Shown one piece after another: positions 1-7,619 of a stretch of 64,000 nt of DNA. A program made the translations under genes and the position numbers. Each line of letters starts with the position of its first letter. Position 1 is the stretch's first letter. Location of the stretch: contig NZ_LGDD01000307.1 of assembly GCF_001279695.1 (NCBI RefSeq), positions 30,405 through 94,404 on the forward strand, given 5' to 3'. The notes beneath the pieces were generated by a model. It saw nothing but the letters and a program-made list of their open reading frames with translations, had not been told where the DNA came from and did not search any database. The DNA comes from Streptomyces sp. WM6378 (GTDB lineage Bacteria; Actinomycetota; Actinomycetes; Streptomycetales; Streptomycetaceae).

Positions 1-680
1 TCGTGGACGGACATGCGGGCGGGGTTGAGGGAGAGCGCTCCCGCGTGGATGCGGGACAGTTCGAAGAGGTCGCCGACCATGGAGTTGAGGCGCTCGACCT
101 CGGTTCTGATCTGGCGGAAGTAGCGGTCGGGATCCTTGGCCATGCCGTCTTCGAGGGCCTCGGCCATCGCGCGGAGCCCGGCGAGCGGGGTGCGCAGGTC
201 GTGCGAGATCCAGGCGACGAGTTCGCGCCGCGAGGTCTCCAGGGCCCGCTCGCGCTCGCGCGACTCGGTCAGTTTCGCGCTGGTCGCCGCCAACTCCCGG
301 CTCAGCGCGGCGAGTTCGGCAGTGGCGGGCCCCGTGGGGGCGTCGAAGCTGCCGCCGTCGCCGAACGAGCGGGCGGCCAGGGCGAGACGGTGACTGCTGG
401 CCACGACCCGGCGGCCGAGCAGCAGCGCGGTGGCCAGCGAGGCGACCGCGGCCATGGCGACGACCACGGTCACCACCGTCAGGTCGTGGGAGTTGAGGAG
501 CATCGCCCAGGCGACGGCGAGCGTGCCGGCCAGCATCGCGATGACGGCGACGGCCGCGACAACGGCCACGGACGCGGTGAGCGAGCGGTGCCGCAGGAGC
601 CGCAGGGCCAGCGCCCCGCCGAGCCCGGCGGCCGCGGCACCGAGGAAGGCGTACAGCGCGATGAGCAGAACGTCACCCAT
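1..680 (-). CDS. Sensor histidine kinase, 3' part cut by window edge
   Basis: This is the membrane sensor kinase of a two-component system; only the N-terminal ~226 residues are inside the window. Two hydrophobic stretches (about residues 4-28 and 37-90) form the membrane part, followed by a HAMP-like linker. The HisKA dimerisation helix carries WISHDLRTPLAG, with the phospho-accepting histidine near residue 160. The ATPase domain lies beyond the left edge. The ATG at 680 overlaps the 3' end of the response-regulator gene by 8 bp, so the two are translationally coupled. The signal sensed is not visible. The assignment as a kinase is secure. Confidence 0.93.
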   Translation of the reverse strand, partial: MGDVLLIALYAFLGAAAAGLGGALALRLLRHRSLTASVAVVAAVAVIAMLAGTLAVAWAMLLNSHDLTVVTVVVAMAAVASLATALLLGRRVVASSHRLALAARSFGDGGSFDAPTGPATAELAALSRELAATSAKLTESRERERALETSRRELVAWISHDLRTPLAGLRAMAEALEDGMAKDPDRYFRQIRTEVERLNSMVGDLFELSRIHAGALSLNPARMSVH

Positions 681-1602
681 GGTTGCTCCCCTGCCGTACT
701 GCCGCGTCCGGCCCGGCGCCGCTCGGCCCGCCGTCGCTCGGCCCGGACCCATTTGGCCGGGCCTCATATGGCCGGGCGCCGTGTGGCCCGTCCACATGTG
801 ACCCGTCCCCATGTGGCTGGCCCCCATATGGCTCAGCACCATGTGCCGGCTCCGCACCATGTGCCACGCCCCCACGACCCGCAGCACCACCCCCCTCGGC
901 CTCCCCCTCAGCCTCCGCCTCGAAGCGGTACCCCACTCCCCACACCGTACGGATCAGCACTGGCTTCGCCGGGTCCGTTTCGATCTTGCCTCGTAGGCGG
1001 CGGACGTGGACGGTCACCGTGGACAGGTCGCCGAACTCCCAGCCCCACACCTCGTGCATCAGGCGCTCGCGGGAGATGGCTTCTCCGGGGCGGGCGAGGA
1101 GGTAGGCGAGGAGGTCGAACTCCCTCAGCGTCAGGGCCAGTTCGTGGCCGTCCTTCGAGGCGGTGCGGGCGGCCGGGTCGAGGGCGATGCCGGAGCGGGA
1201 GATGCGCGGGCCCGGGCGAGCGGGGGCGGTGCGGGCGCGGCGCAGTACGGATTCGACGCGGAGGACGAGTTCGCGCGGGCTGAAGGGCTTCGTCACATAG
1301 TCGTCCGCGCCTATCTCCAGGCCGAGGATGCGGTCGTCCTCGTCGCCCCGCGCGGTCAGCATGATCACCGGCACGGGGGCCGTGGCGCGCAGTCGGCGGC
1401 ACACCTCCAGGCCATCCATGCCGGGCAGCATCAGGTCGAGTACCACCAGGTCAGGACGGTGCTGCGTGGCCGCGCGAAGGGCGGCGGGGCCGTCGGCGGC
1501 GAGGTCGACGGCGTGGCCCGCGCGTTCCAGGTAGCCGGTGACGACCTCGGCGACGGTCGGATCGTCGTCGACGACCAGGATGCGGCTCTCGGTGCTGTGC
1601 AT
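673..1602 (-). CDS. OmpR-family response regulator with low-complexity tail
   Basis: This is the DNA-binding partner of the adjacent kinase. The receiver domain (about residues 5-120) has the acidic pocket in VVDDD, the phosphorylatable Asp in VLDLMLPGMDG and the conserved Lys in DDYVTKPF. A winged-helix domain follows and ends with RTVWGVGYRFE near residue 227. About 82 further residues rich in Gly, Pro, His and Ala follow (HGAEP, PHGDG and similar units), which OmpR-family regulators normally lack. The start at 1602 gives the usual short lead before ILVVDDD. It is transcribed divergently from the glycosyltransferase operon, which is a plausible target. Length is 309 residues. Confidence 0.95.
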   Translation of the reverse strand: MHSTESRILVVDDDPTVAEVVTGYLERAGHAVDLAADGPAALRAATQHRPDLVVLDLMLPGMDGLEVCRRLRATAPVPVIMLTARGDEDDRILGLEIGADDYVTKPFSPRELVLRVESVLRRARTAPARPGPRISRSGIALDPAARTASKDGHELALTLREFDLLAYLLARPGEAISRERLMHEVWGWEFGDLSTVTVHVRRLRGKIETDPAKPVLIRTVWGVGYRFEAEAEGEAEGGGAAGRGGVAHGAEPAHGAEPYGGQPHGDGSHVDGPHGARPYEARPNGSGPSDGGPSGAGPDAAVRQGSNHG

Positions 1603-1726
1603 GGAATCCAGCGTCGCACCGCCCGGGGGCGTCCGTCTGCGCCGGGTGGGCCCCGGGCGGGCGATGTCCGCGTTTCGTAAGAACCTGATATCCGATTTGT
1701 CTGGTTTGGATTCGTACGGTGAGGGC

Positions 1727-2491
1727 GTGACTGAATCTCCCTCCGCATCACCTTCCGCGCCCCGGACCCCGTCCCCGTCCGCATCTCCTGCCGGACCGGG
1801 CGCGGTGACCGTGGACGTCGTGCTGCCCTGCCTCGACGAGGCCGAGGCGCTGCCCTGGGTGCTGGCCCGGATCCCGGACGGCTGGCGGGCCGTCGTCGTC
1901 GACAACGGCTCGTCGGACGGCTCACCCGAGGTGGCGCGCTCGCTGGGCGCGACCGTCGTGCACGAGCCCCGCCGGGGTTTCGGCGCGGCCTGCCACGCCG
2001 GGCTGCTCGCGGCCGAGGCCGAGTACGTCTGCTTCTGCGACTGCGACGCCTCCCTCGATCCGGCCGAGCTCGTCCCCTATGTACGGGAGGTGGCGTCCGG
2101 CGCCGCCGACCTGGTGCTCGGCCGGCGGCGGCCGCAGGGGTTCGGCGCCTGGCCGCTGCACGCGCGGGCCGGGAACCTGGCGCTCGCGCGGATGCTGCGG
2201 CGCCGCACCGGGCTGCGCCTGCACGACCTGGGGCCGCTGCGGGCCGCGCGCCGCGAGGCCCTGCTCGGGCTCGGCCTCACCGACCGGCGCAGCGGCTACC
2301 CGCTCCAGATGGTGGTGCGGGCGGCGGACGCGGGGTGGCGGGTGGCCGAACATGAGGTTCCGTACCTGCCGCGCGCCGGGAAGTCCAAGGTCACCGGGAC
2401 GTGGCGGGGCACCTGGCAGGCGGTGCACGACATGCGCAAGGTGCTGGCCGAGCCGCCCGTGGCGGCGTGTACGTCGGCGGTCGCCCGATGA
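1727..2491 (+). CDS. GT2 family glycosyltransferase
   Basis: This is probably a cytosolic GT-A fold transferase using an activated sugar. The N-terminal half shows the family pattern: VDVVLPCLDEAEALPWVL, then VVVDNGSSDGS, and a CDCDASLD segment in the metal-binding (DXD) position. The GTG at 1727 was chosen because the frame upstream of it is non-coding in character; this gives 254 residues. No membrane helix is visible, unlike dolichol-phosphate-mannose synthases that carry a tail. It overlaps the next gene by ATGA and heads an operon with the DUF2064 protein and a methyltransferase. Sugar and acceptor cannot be read from the sequence. Confidence 0.9.
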   Translation: MTESPSASPSAPRTPSPSASPAGPGAVTVDVVLPCLDEAEALPWVLARIPDGWRAVVVDNGSSDGSPEVARSLGATVVHEPRRGFGAACHAGLLAAEAEYVCFCDCDASLDPAELVPYVREVASGAADLVLGRRRPQGFGAWPLHARAGNLALARMLRRRTGLRLHDLGPLRAARREALLGLGLTDRRSGYPLQMVVRAADAGWRVAEHEVPYLPRAGKSKVTGTWRGTWQAVHDMRKVLAEPPVAACTSAVAR

Positions 2492-3195
2492 CCGGGGCGG
2501 CGGGCGGGCCGGTGTCGGGCACGACGCTGATCGTCCTCGCGAAGGCGCCCGTGCCCGGCCGGGTCAAGACGCGGCTCACCCCGCCGTACACCCCCCAGGA
2601 GGCGGCCCGGATCGCCGAGGCGTCGCTGGCCGACACCCTCGACGCGGTGCTCGCCACCCCCGTACGCAGAAGGCTTCTGGTGCTCGACGGCGAGCCGGGG
2701 CCATGGCTTCCGCCCGGCATCGAGGTGGTGCCGCAGTGTACGGGCGGCCTGGACGAGCGGATCGCGGCTGCGTTCGCAGCGTGCACCGGGCCCGCGCTGC
2801 TGATCGGCATGGACACCCCGCAGGTGAGCCCGGCGCTGCTCGCCCCCGCGCTCGCGGACCCCCGGCCAGGCGATGCGTGGTTCGGCGCAGCCGAGGACGG
2901 CGGGTTCTGGGCCCTCGGCCTGACCGAGCCCGACCCGTCGCTGCTGCGCGGGGTGCCGATGTCGGTCGCCGAGACCGGACGCGTCCAGCGACAGCGGCTG
3001 TACGACGCCGGGCTCACGGTGCGTGAGCTGGCTCGGCTACGGGATGTGGACACCGCCCGGGACGCCCGGCTGGTCGCGGCCGAGGCCCCGCACGGCCGCT
3101 TCGCCCGATCCCTGACGGGCGCAACGCCGACCGGACCCCTGTCGACCCAGCCCCCGGCGACCGACTCCCTCACCGCCGGGCCCCGCACATGGTGA
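2488..3195 (+). CDS. DUF2064 / TIGR04282-type nucleotidyltransferase-like protein
   Basis: A 235-residue cytosolic protein of the DUF2064 family, which has the fold of nucleotide-sugar-handling glycosyltransferases and is often annotated as an arsenosugar-biosynthesis glycosyltransferase. Family signatures are LIVLAKAPVPGRVKTRL near the N-terminus, LLIGMDTPQVSP in the middle and GAAEDGGFWALGL. The arsenosugar name should not be taken literally: no arsM- or arsS-like gene is visible, and in actinomycetes the family recurs beside GT2 and methyltransferase genes, as here. It overlaps its neighbours by 4 bp and 7 bp, so it is very likely co-translated with them. Confidence 0.85.
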   Translation: MTGAAGGPVSGTTLIVLAKAPVPGRVKTRLTPPYTPQEAARIAEASLADTLDAVLATPVRRRLLVLDGEPGPWLPPGIEVVPQCTGGLDERIAAAFAACTGPALLIGMDTPQVSPALLAPALADPRPGDAWFGAAEDGGFWALGLTEPDPSLLRGVPMSVAETGRVQRQRLYDAGLTVRELARLRDVDTARDARLVAAEAPHGRFARSLTGATPTGPLSTQPPATDSLTAGPRTW

Positions 3196-3866
3196 GAGCG
3201 CTCTCCGCCACCGCCCCGGCCGCCTGGCACGCCGACCCCTACACCGATGCGCTGCGGTCCGGGCGCGGCCCGCTGTTCCTGCGCCGGCCCGACGGCTGGC
3301 TGCTGCCGCTGGAGGTCGAACGCTGGTGTGCTGAGCCGGACTTGGCGGACCGTACGGTGCTGCGCCGGTGCGGGGGCGCGGTCCTGGACATCGGCTGCGG
3401 GCCCGGCCGCCTGGTGGCAGCCCTCGCCGCCGAGGGGGTCGCCGCGCTCGGCGTCGACGTGAGCCCCGAAGCGGTCCGCCGCACTCGCGACTGGGGCGGC
3501 AGCGCGCTGTGCCGCTCGGTCTTCGACCGGCTGCCGGGCGAGGGGCGCTGGGACACCGCGCTGCTCGTCGACGGGAATGTCGGGATCGGCGGTGACCCGG
3601 CGGCGCTGCTCGCCCGGGTGGCCCAACTCGTCGTCCCCGGCGGCCTGTTGCTGGCCGAGACCGCCCCGTACGAGATCGATGAGCGGATGCGGGTCCGGGT
3701 CGCCGATGCGAGCGGTGCGGCGGGTGGTGACTTCCCCTGGGCGCGGCTCGGCACGAACGCGCTGCTGTCCTGTGCCCGCCCGCTCGGCTGGCGCCCGGCC
3801 GGGCGTTGGACCGCGGCGGGGCGCCCGTTCGTGGCCCTTCGCCGCGGCAGGGGTGCGCGCCTGTGA
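3189..3866 (+). CDS. Class I SAM-dependent methyltransferase
   Basis: A 225-residue Rossmann-fold methyltransferase. The SAM-binding motif I is AVLDIGCGPGRLVAAL (about residues 63-78), followed by an acidic motif II at GVDVSPEA. A VVPGGLLLAETAP segment corresponds to the post-motif III strand. It closes the short operon that begins with the GT2 gene, overlapping the DUF2064 gene by 7 bp (ATGGTGA). The acceptor is unknown; context suggests a lipid-linked sugar or a surface glycan. A GAGAGCGCTCTC palindrome lies inside codons 2-6 (3194-3205), the same 12-mer seen three times near 26.6 kb. Confidence 0.9.
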   Translation: MVRALSATAPAAWHADPYTDALRSGRGPLFLRRPDGWLLPLEVERWCAEPDLADRTVLRRCGGAVLDIGCGPGRLVAALAAEGVAALGVDVSPEAVRRTRDWGGSALCRSVFDRLPGEGRWDTALLVDGNVGIGGDPAALLARVAQLVVPGGLLLAETAPYEIDERMRVRVADASGAAGGDFPWARLGTNALLSCARPLGWRPAGRWTAAGRPFVALRRGRGARL

Positions 3867-3890
3867 CCGCGAAGGGCGGCGACGTACGAA

Positions 3891-3927
3891 AGGGCGGGGT
3901 GGGGAGTGCCCCCCCGCCCCGCCCTTC
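3891..3927. terminator. Bidirectional hairpin between convergent genes
   Basis: An inverted repeat with arms AAGGGCGGGG (3891-3900) and CCCCGCCCTT (3918-3927) lies between the methyltransferase stop and the end of the peptidase pseudogene. The position and GC-rich stem fit a bidirectional terminator. No U-tract is present, which is usual in streptomycetes. Confidence 0.7.
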
Positions 3928-3938
3928 ACGTGTTCAGG

Positions 3939-5877
3939 TCAGCTCACGTTGACCGCGGTGTCGTCGACGACGAACGACGTGGCCAGGCTGCTGTCCTCCA
4001 CACCGTTGAACTTGAGGGTCACCGTCTGCCCCGCGAACGAGGAGAGGTCGAAGGACTTCTGCGCGAAGCCGGTGTTCTTGTCGAGGTTGGAGTAGCTCGC
4101 CAGGGTGGTCGAACCGGCCGTCACCGTCAGCTTGTCGTAGGCGGTGGAACCGGTCGTCTCCTTGGTGTCGATGTGCAGGTAGTAGGTGAGGGTGGCGTGG
4201 CAGCCGGCCGGGATGCTCACCGCCTGGGACAGCGAGTCGGTGTGGCTGAAGCCGTAGCCGTCGAGCCAGGCCTTCCACGAGCCGGAGTGCGCGGCCTCGC
4301 CGCTGGAGTTGTCGATGACGCCCGCCGTCGCCGACCAGGGTGCGGCGCTGCCGGTCTCGAAGCCGGGGTTGCCGAGCAGCTGGGTCGCGGTGCAGCCGCC
4401 GCCCGCGGTGGTGACGTTCCAGGTGAAGGACGTCGAGCCGCTGGCGTTGGTGGTGTCCTTGGCGGTGACCGTCACGTTGGAGGATCCGGCGGTGGTCGGG
4501 GTGCCGGAGATCAGACCGGTCGAGGCGTTGATGGACAGGCCCGCGGGGAGACCGGTGGCGCTGTAGGTCAGCGTCTGGCCACTGGCGGAGTCGGTCGCCT
4601 GGATCTGGAGCGAGGCCGCGGTGTTGACCTGCGTCGACTGGTTGCCGGGGTTGGTCACCGAGACGGTGTTGCCGGTGCTGGTGCCGCCGGTGAAGGCCGC
4701 GGTGCCGTTCGGGGTGCCGAGGCCGGTCGGGCCGTCGTAGCCTGCACCGGCGGTACACAGGTAGCTCGGGCTGCAGCTGCCGTTGGCGCCCGAGGTGACG
4801 TCGTTCAGCGAACCGGTGTGGGCGTACGGGTAGGACGCCGGGTTGGTGTTCGCGGCCGGGGTGCCGGCGAGGGCGTACACGCTGGCGATGATCGGCGAGG
4901 AGGCGCTGGTACCGCCGTACACGTTCCAGCCGGTCGCCTGGTAGCTGTCGTAGACCGCGAGGCCGGTGGCGGGGTCGGCGACCGCGGAGACGTCGGCGAC
5001 GGTGCGCTTGGCGCAGCCGGTGTCGTGCTGCCAGGACGGCTTCGGGTCGTAGGCGGAGCAGCCGGAACCGGCGCCCTGGCCGCCGGAGCTGGTGCCCCAG
5101 ACCGACTCGGACCAGCCGCGGGCGTTGCTCGCGCGGCTGAGCGAGGTGCCTCCTACGGAGGTCACGTACTGGGAGGCCGCCGGGTACTCGACGCCGTAGC
5201 CGCTGTCACCGGAGGAGACGGTGATGGCGACGCCCGGGTGGTTGAAGTAGGAGGCGTCGGAGGTCGGGTCGGTGGAGTCCTCGCTGCCGCCGTAGCTGTT
5301 GGAGACGTACTTGGCGCCCATGGTGACCGCGCGGTTCACCGCGGCGCCCAGGTCGTCCATGCTCGCGGTGTTGGCCTCGACGAGCAGGATGTGGCACTGC
5401 GGGCAGACGGCGCTGACCATGTCGACGTCGAGGGAGATCTCGCCGGCCCAACCCGAGTCCGCGGTCGGGTAGTTGGTGCCGCCGTTCTGGTCGACCTTCT
5501 TGAAGCTCGTCCTGCGCGTCGACGATCGCCACCGTCGCACCGGCACCCGCGCTCGACGACAGGGCGTAGGCGCTCTGCAGGTCGGTGGGTCCGTACCCGG
5601 AGGGGGCGGCGTTCGGGGATATGCCGAGGTGGTGCTGCACATCGGTGCGGGCCAGGGCCAGGCAGGACATCACGCCGGCCTTGGCGGGCTGGGCGCACAG
5701 CCGCTGCACGTTGGCGGGCTGGGCACTGTCGGCCTGCGTGGCGGCGCTTACGGACGGGGCCACGGCGATGAGTCCACCGGTGACCAGGGCCGCCGCGGAC
5801 AGCGCGGCGGTGGCGGCTCGGCGGGTGAATCCGGGGAGGCCGAAGGGTCTCTTCGAGTACAAGGAACTGCCCTCCAT
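3939..5877 (-). pseudogene. Secreted S53 (sedolisin/kumamolisin) peptidase, frameshifted by an internal deletion
   Basis: The N-terminal part has a signal peptide (FTRRAATAALSAAALV then SVSAA) and a short pro-region. It reads in one frame to [10 protein letters not shown] near 5507; the catalytic part resumes in another frame at FKKVDQNGG. The family normally carries roughly 25 residues between those points, so an out-of-frame deletion is likely. Downstream the catalytic residues are all there: GEISLDVDM (Glu, Asp), SSGDSGYG and GGTSASSP (Ser). A putative Ig-like domain and a C-terminal jelly-roll module follow. As written, only a 224-residue truncated product would be made. A TTG at 5862, preceded by GGAGGG, is a better start than the ATG at 5877. 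It is divergent from the TrmB-like regulator. Confidence 0.85.
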
Positions 5878-6366
5878 GGGGGGTCGGTTCGCCGGATCGG
5901 GGCGAGCGGAGGTGCGGGGATGGAGCTGGGTGAGCGGCAGGGCGGATCCGGCGCGTGCGGCAAGACGCGTGCGGACGTTCGGCGGTATCCGTGCGGGGCG
6001 ATCGGCAGTACGTGTGTGGCGCCTGTGCTGCGTGTGCGATCGGCGGTACGTGTGCGGCACGTTCGGCAGTACGTGTGTGCACATGATCAGCGGGTGCGGC
6101 CTTGCCTGATCAGTGCATGACAGTGGCACCTCGCGAAAATTGCCACCCGCTCAAGTGGTGGCAGGGATGAAGGTAGCGACGGCCGACGGGGTCGACAACA
6201 GCCTTTGGCAAGCCCCAGGCAAAGCCTTGCCCTCGAAAAGGGATGGATCTCCGGCCGCGCCCGCCGGGGAATCCCCAAAGGATCACAGGGCTGCTCAGAG
6301 CCGGGTGTACGTGTATACGGTGGCGGGCAGCTGAGCCGAGGAGGACGCACATGAAGTCGGACGGGG
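5878..6366. other. Long intergenic region between the S53 pseudogene and trmB-like gene
   Basis: This 489-bp stretch has no convincing protein-coding frame. It holds the degenerate repeat array at 5976-6080, a stem-loop with arms TGCCACC (6141-6147) and GGTGGCA (6157-6163), a smaller inverted repeat GGCAAG/CTTGCC near 6209-6233, and a GTGTACGTGTATACGG segment at about 6305-6320 just before the regulator. It probably contains both divergent promoters and the regulator's operators. Confidence 0.6.
5976..6080. repeat. Four degenerate copies of a ~22-bp direct repeat
   Basis: Related units begin at about 5976, 5999, 6037 and 6060, with consensus CG(A/T)TCGGC(A/G)GTACGTGTG. Spacing is 23, 38 and 23 bp. 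They lie 100-200 bp upstream of the peptidase start, where operator iterons for the neighbouring TrmB-like regulator could sit. They may also be simple sequence decay products. Confidence 0.6.
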
Positions 6367-6386
6367 ATGCGCATGGAGCCGGATGA
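6351..6386 (+). CDS. Possible 11-codon upstream ORF overlapping trmB-like start
   Basis: An ATG at 6351 has the best Shine-Dalgarno sequence in the area (GAGGAGG, 6338-6344, 6-nt spacing). It opens an 11-codon frame (MKSDGDAHGAG) that ends inside the start region of the regulator in a different frame. The regulator's own ATGs (6367, 6373) have a weak ribosome site, so translation may depend on this leader. There is no direct evidence that the peptide is made. Confidence 0.35.
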   Translation: MKSDGDAHGAG

Positions 6387-7194
6387 GGGGTCGGTCAGCG
6401 ACCTCGTCGAGCTGGGCCTCTCCCGCTACGAGGCACGGGTCTATCTCGCCCTCGTCAGGCGCGACTCCTACACCGCGGCGCAGGTGGCGCGCGAGGCCGA
6501 GGTGCCTCGGCAGCGCATCTACGACGTCCTCGACGGCCTGGTCCGCGCCCAACTCGCGGTGGCTCACCGGGGGCGCGTCGCCACGTTCACGGCCGTCGCC
6601 CCGGAGCTCGCCGTCACCCGTCTGATGAACCGTCAGAGGGAGTCCCTGGAAAGGCTGGAGAAGCTGTCGACGGATCTCACCTCGCTCCTTCTCCCGCTGT
6701 GGGCGGACGGCCGGGCGCACACCGATCCGCTGGACTACATCGAGGTGCTGCGCGACCAGCGGCAGATCGCCGAGCGCTTCGCGGACATCCAGGAGCAGGC
6801 CGACTCCGAGCTCCTCACGTTCTGCATGCCCCCGTTCGTGGCCCCGGCCGCCAACACGTCCGGGATCAAGGCGACGCGGCGGCTGAGGCGGGCCAAGGGC
6901 ACGGTGCGGGCGGTGTACACGCACGACGCGCTGGCCGACGCGGAGGTCCTGGAGAACGTGCGGCGGTTCGCGGAGGCCGGCGAGGAGGCCCGCTTCACCC
7001 AGCGCCTGCCGCTCAAACTGGTCATCGCGGACGCCTCGTTGGTGCTGTGCGACATGCCGGACCCGGTGGCGGGGACGGGTTCCACGACCGCCCTGTACAT
7101 CGAGCACCCGGCGCTGGCGGCCTGCCTGCGCCTCGCCTTCCAGAGCGTGTGGGAGACGGCGGAGCCGATGCGGGCGGCGGGCGGCGCGGACTGA
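6367..7194 (+). CDS. TrmB-like winged-helix transcriptional regulator
   Basis: A 275-residue cytosolic regulator. Residues about 12-80 form a TrmB/HTH domain (LGLSRYEARVYLALV; TAAQVAREAEVPRQRIYDVLDGL). A coiled stretch follows (LMNRQRESLERLEKLSTDLTSLL), then a C-terminal effector-type domain with a phospholipase-D-like TrmB layout. In streptomycetes such regulators often sit beside secreted hydrolases. Here it is divergent from the broken S53 peptidase and is its most likely controller. ATG 6367 is used; ATG 6373 is equally possible. The inducer is unknown. Confidence 0.85.
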   Translation: MRMEPDEGSVSDLVELGLSRYEARVYLALVRRDSYTAAQVAREAEVPRQRIYDVLDGLVRAQLAVAHRGRVATFTAVAPELAVTRLMNRQRESLERLEKLSTDLTSLLLPLWADGRAHTDPLDYIEVLRDQRQIAERFADIQEQADSELLTFCMPPFVAPAANTSGIKATRRLRRAKGTVRAVYTHDALADAEVLENVRRFAEAGEEARFTQRLPLKLVIADASLVLCDMPDPVAGTGSTTALYIEHPALAACLRLAFQSVWETAEPMRAAGGAD

Positions 7195-7214
7195 CCGAGG
7201 GCCCCGATCCCGTA

Positions 7215-7619
7215 TCAGCCCTCCGGATCGTCCGGCCCGCCCGCCCTCTTCCGGGCCCAGCGCCCCGCGCCGAGCAGTACCGCGAGCACGGCCACCACCG
7301 CGAGGGAGATCAGCAGGCCGCGTACGTAATCCAGTGGCAGCACCGAGGAGTTGGCCGTCGGGAGGGGGCGCAGCAGCACCGGGAGGGCGACCAGGGTGAG
7401 GCAGCCCGCGGTCAGCAGGGCGCCACGGACCAGGCCGCGGTTCTTCAGGCCGCCGAGCATGAATCCCAGGCCGAGGACCAGCGGCGCGATCACCCCGTCG
7501 TGCAGGACGACGCCCCCGGCCAGCCAGATCAGCACGTCCCAGTGTGTGGTCTGGTCCCAGACCAGCAGTCCGCCGAACACCATCAGCGCGAGCCCCGCCG
7601 CGCCCACCACCGTCCGCAT
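7215..7619 (-). CDS. Small four-helix membrane protein
   Basis: A 134-residue protein with about four membrane segments: one near the N-terminus (VGAAGLALMVFGGLLVW), one around VLIWLAGGVVLHD, and two in the second half. It ends in a basic cytosolic tail (RWARKRAGG). Its start codon shares one base with the stop of the molybdopterin oxidoreductase gene (TGATG), so it is co-translated with it. It may be an accessory membrane partner of that oxidoreductase. I do not recognise a named family. Confidence 0.75.
   Translation of the reverse strand: MRTVVGAAGLALMVFGGLLVWDQTTHWDVLIWLAGGVVLHDGVIAPLVLGLGFMLGGLKNRGLVRGALLTAGCLTLVALPVLLRPLPTANSSVLPLDYVRGLLISLAVVAVLAVLLGAGRWARKRAGGPDDPEG

Noticed and set aside
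2488..3195. Arsenosugar biosynthesis role for the DUF2064 protein
   Set aside because: No arsenic methyltransferase or radical-SAM arsS-like gene is visible; the neighbours suggest glycan metabolism instead.
3194..3205. GAGAGCGCTCTC in the methyltransferase gene as an operator
   Set aside because: It lies inside a translationally coupled operon at codons 2-6, lacks extended symmetry, and could be codon-driven; noted only as a match to the array near 26.6 kb.
5500..5512. Programmed ribosomal frameshift in the S53 peptidase
   Set aside because: There is no slippery heptamer or downstream pseudoknot, and a family-conserved stretch of about 25 residues is missing at the junction, which points to a deletion.
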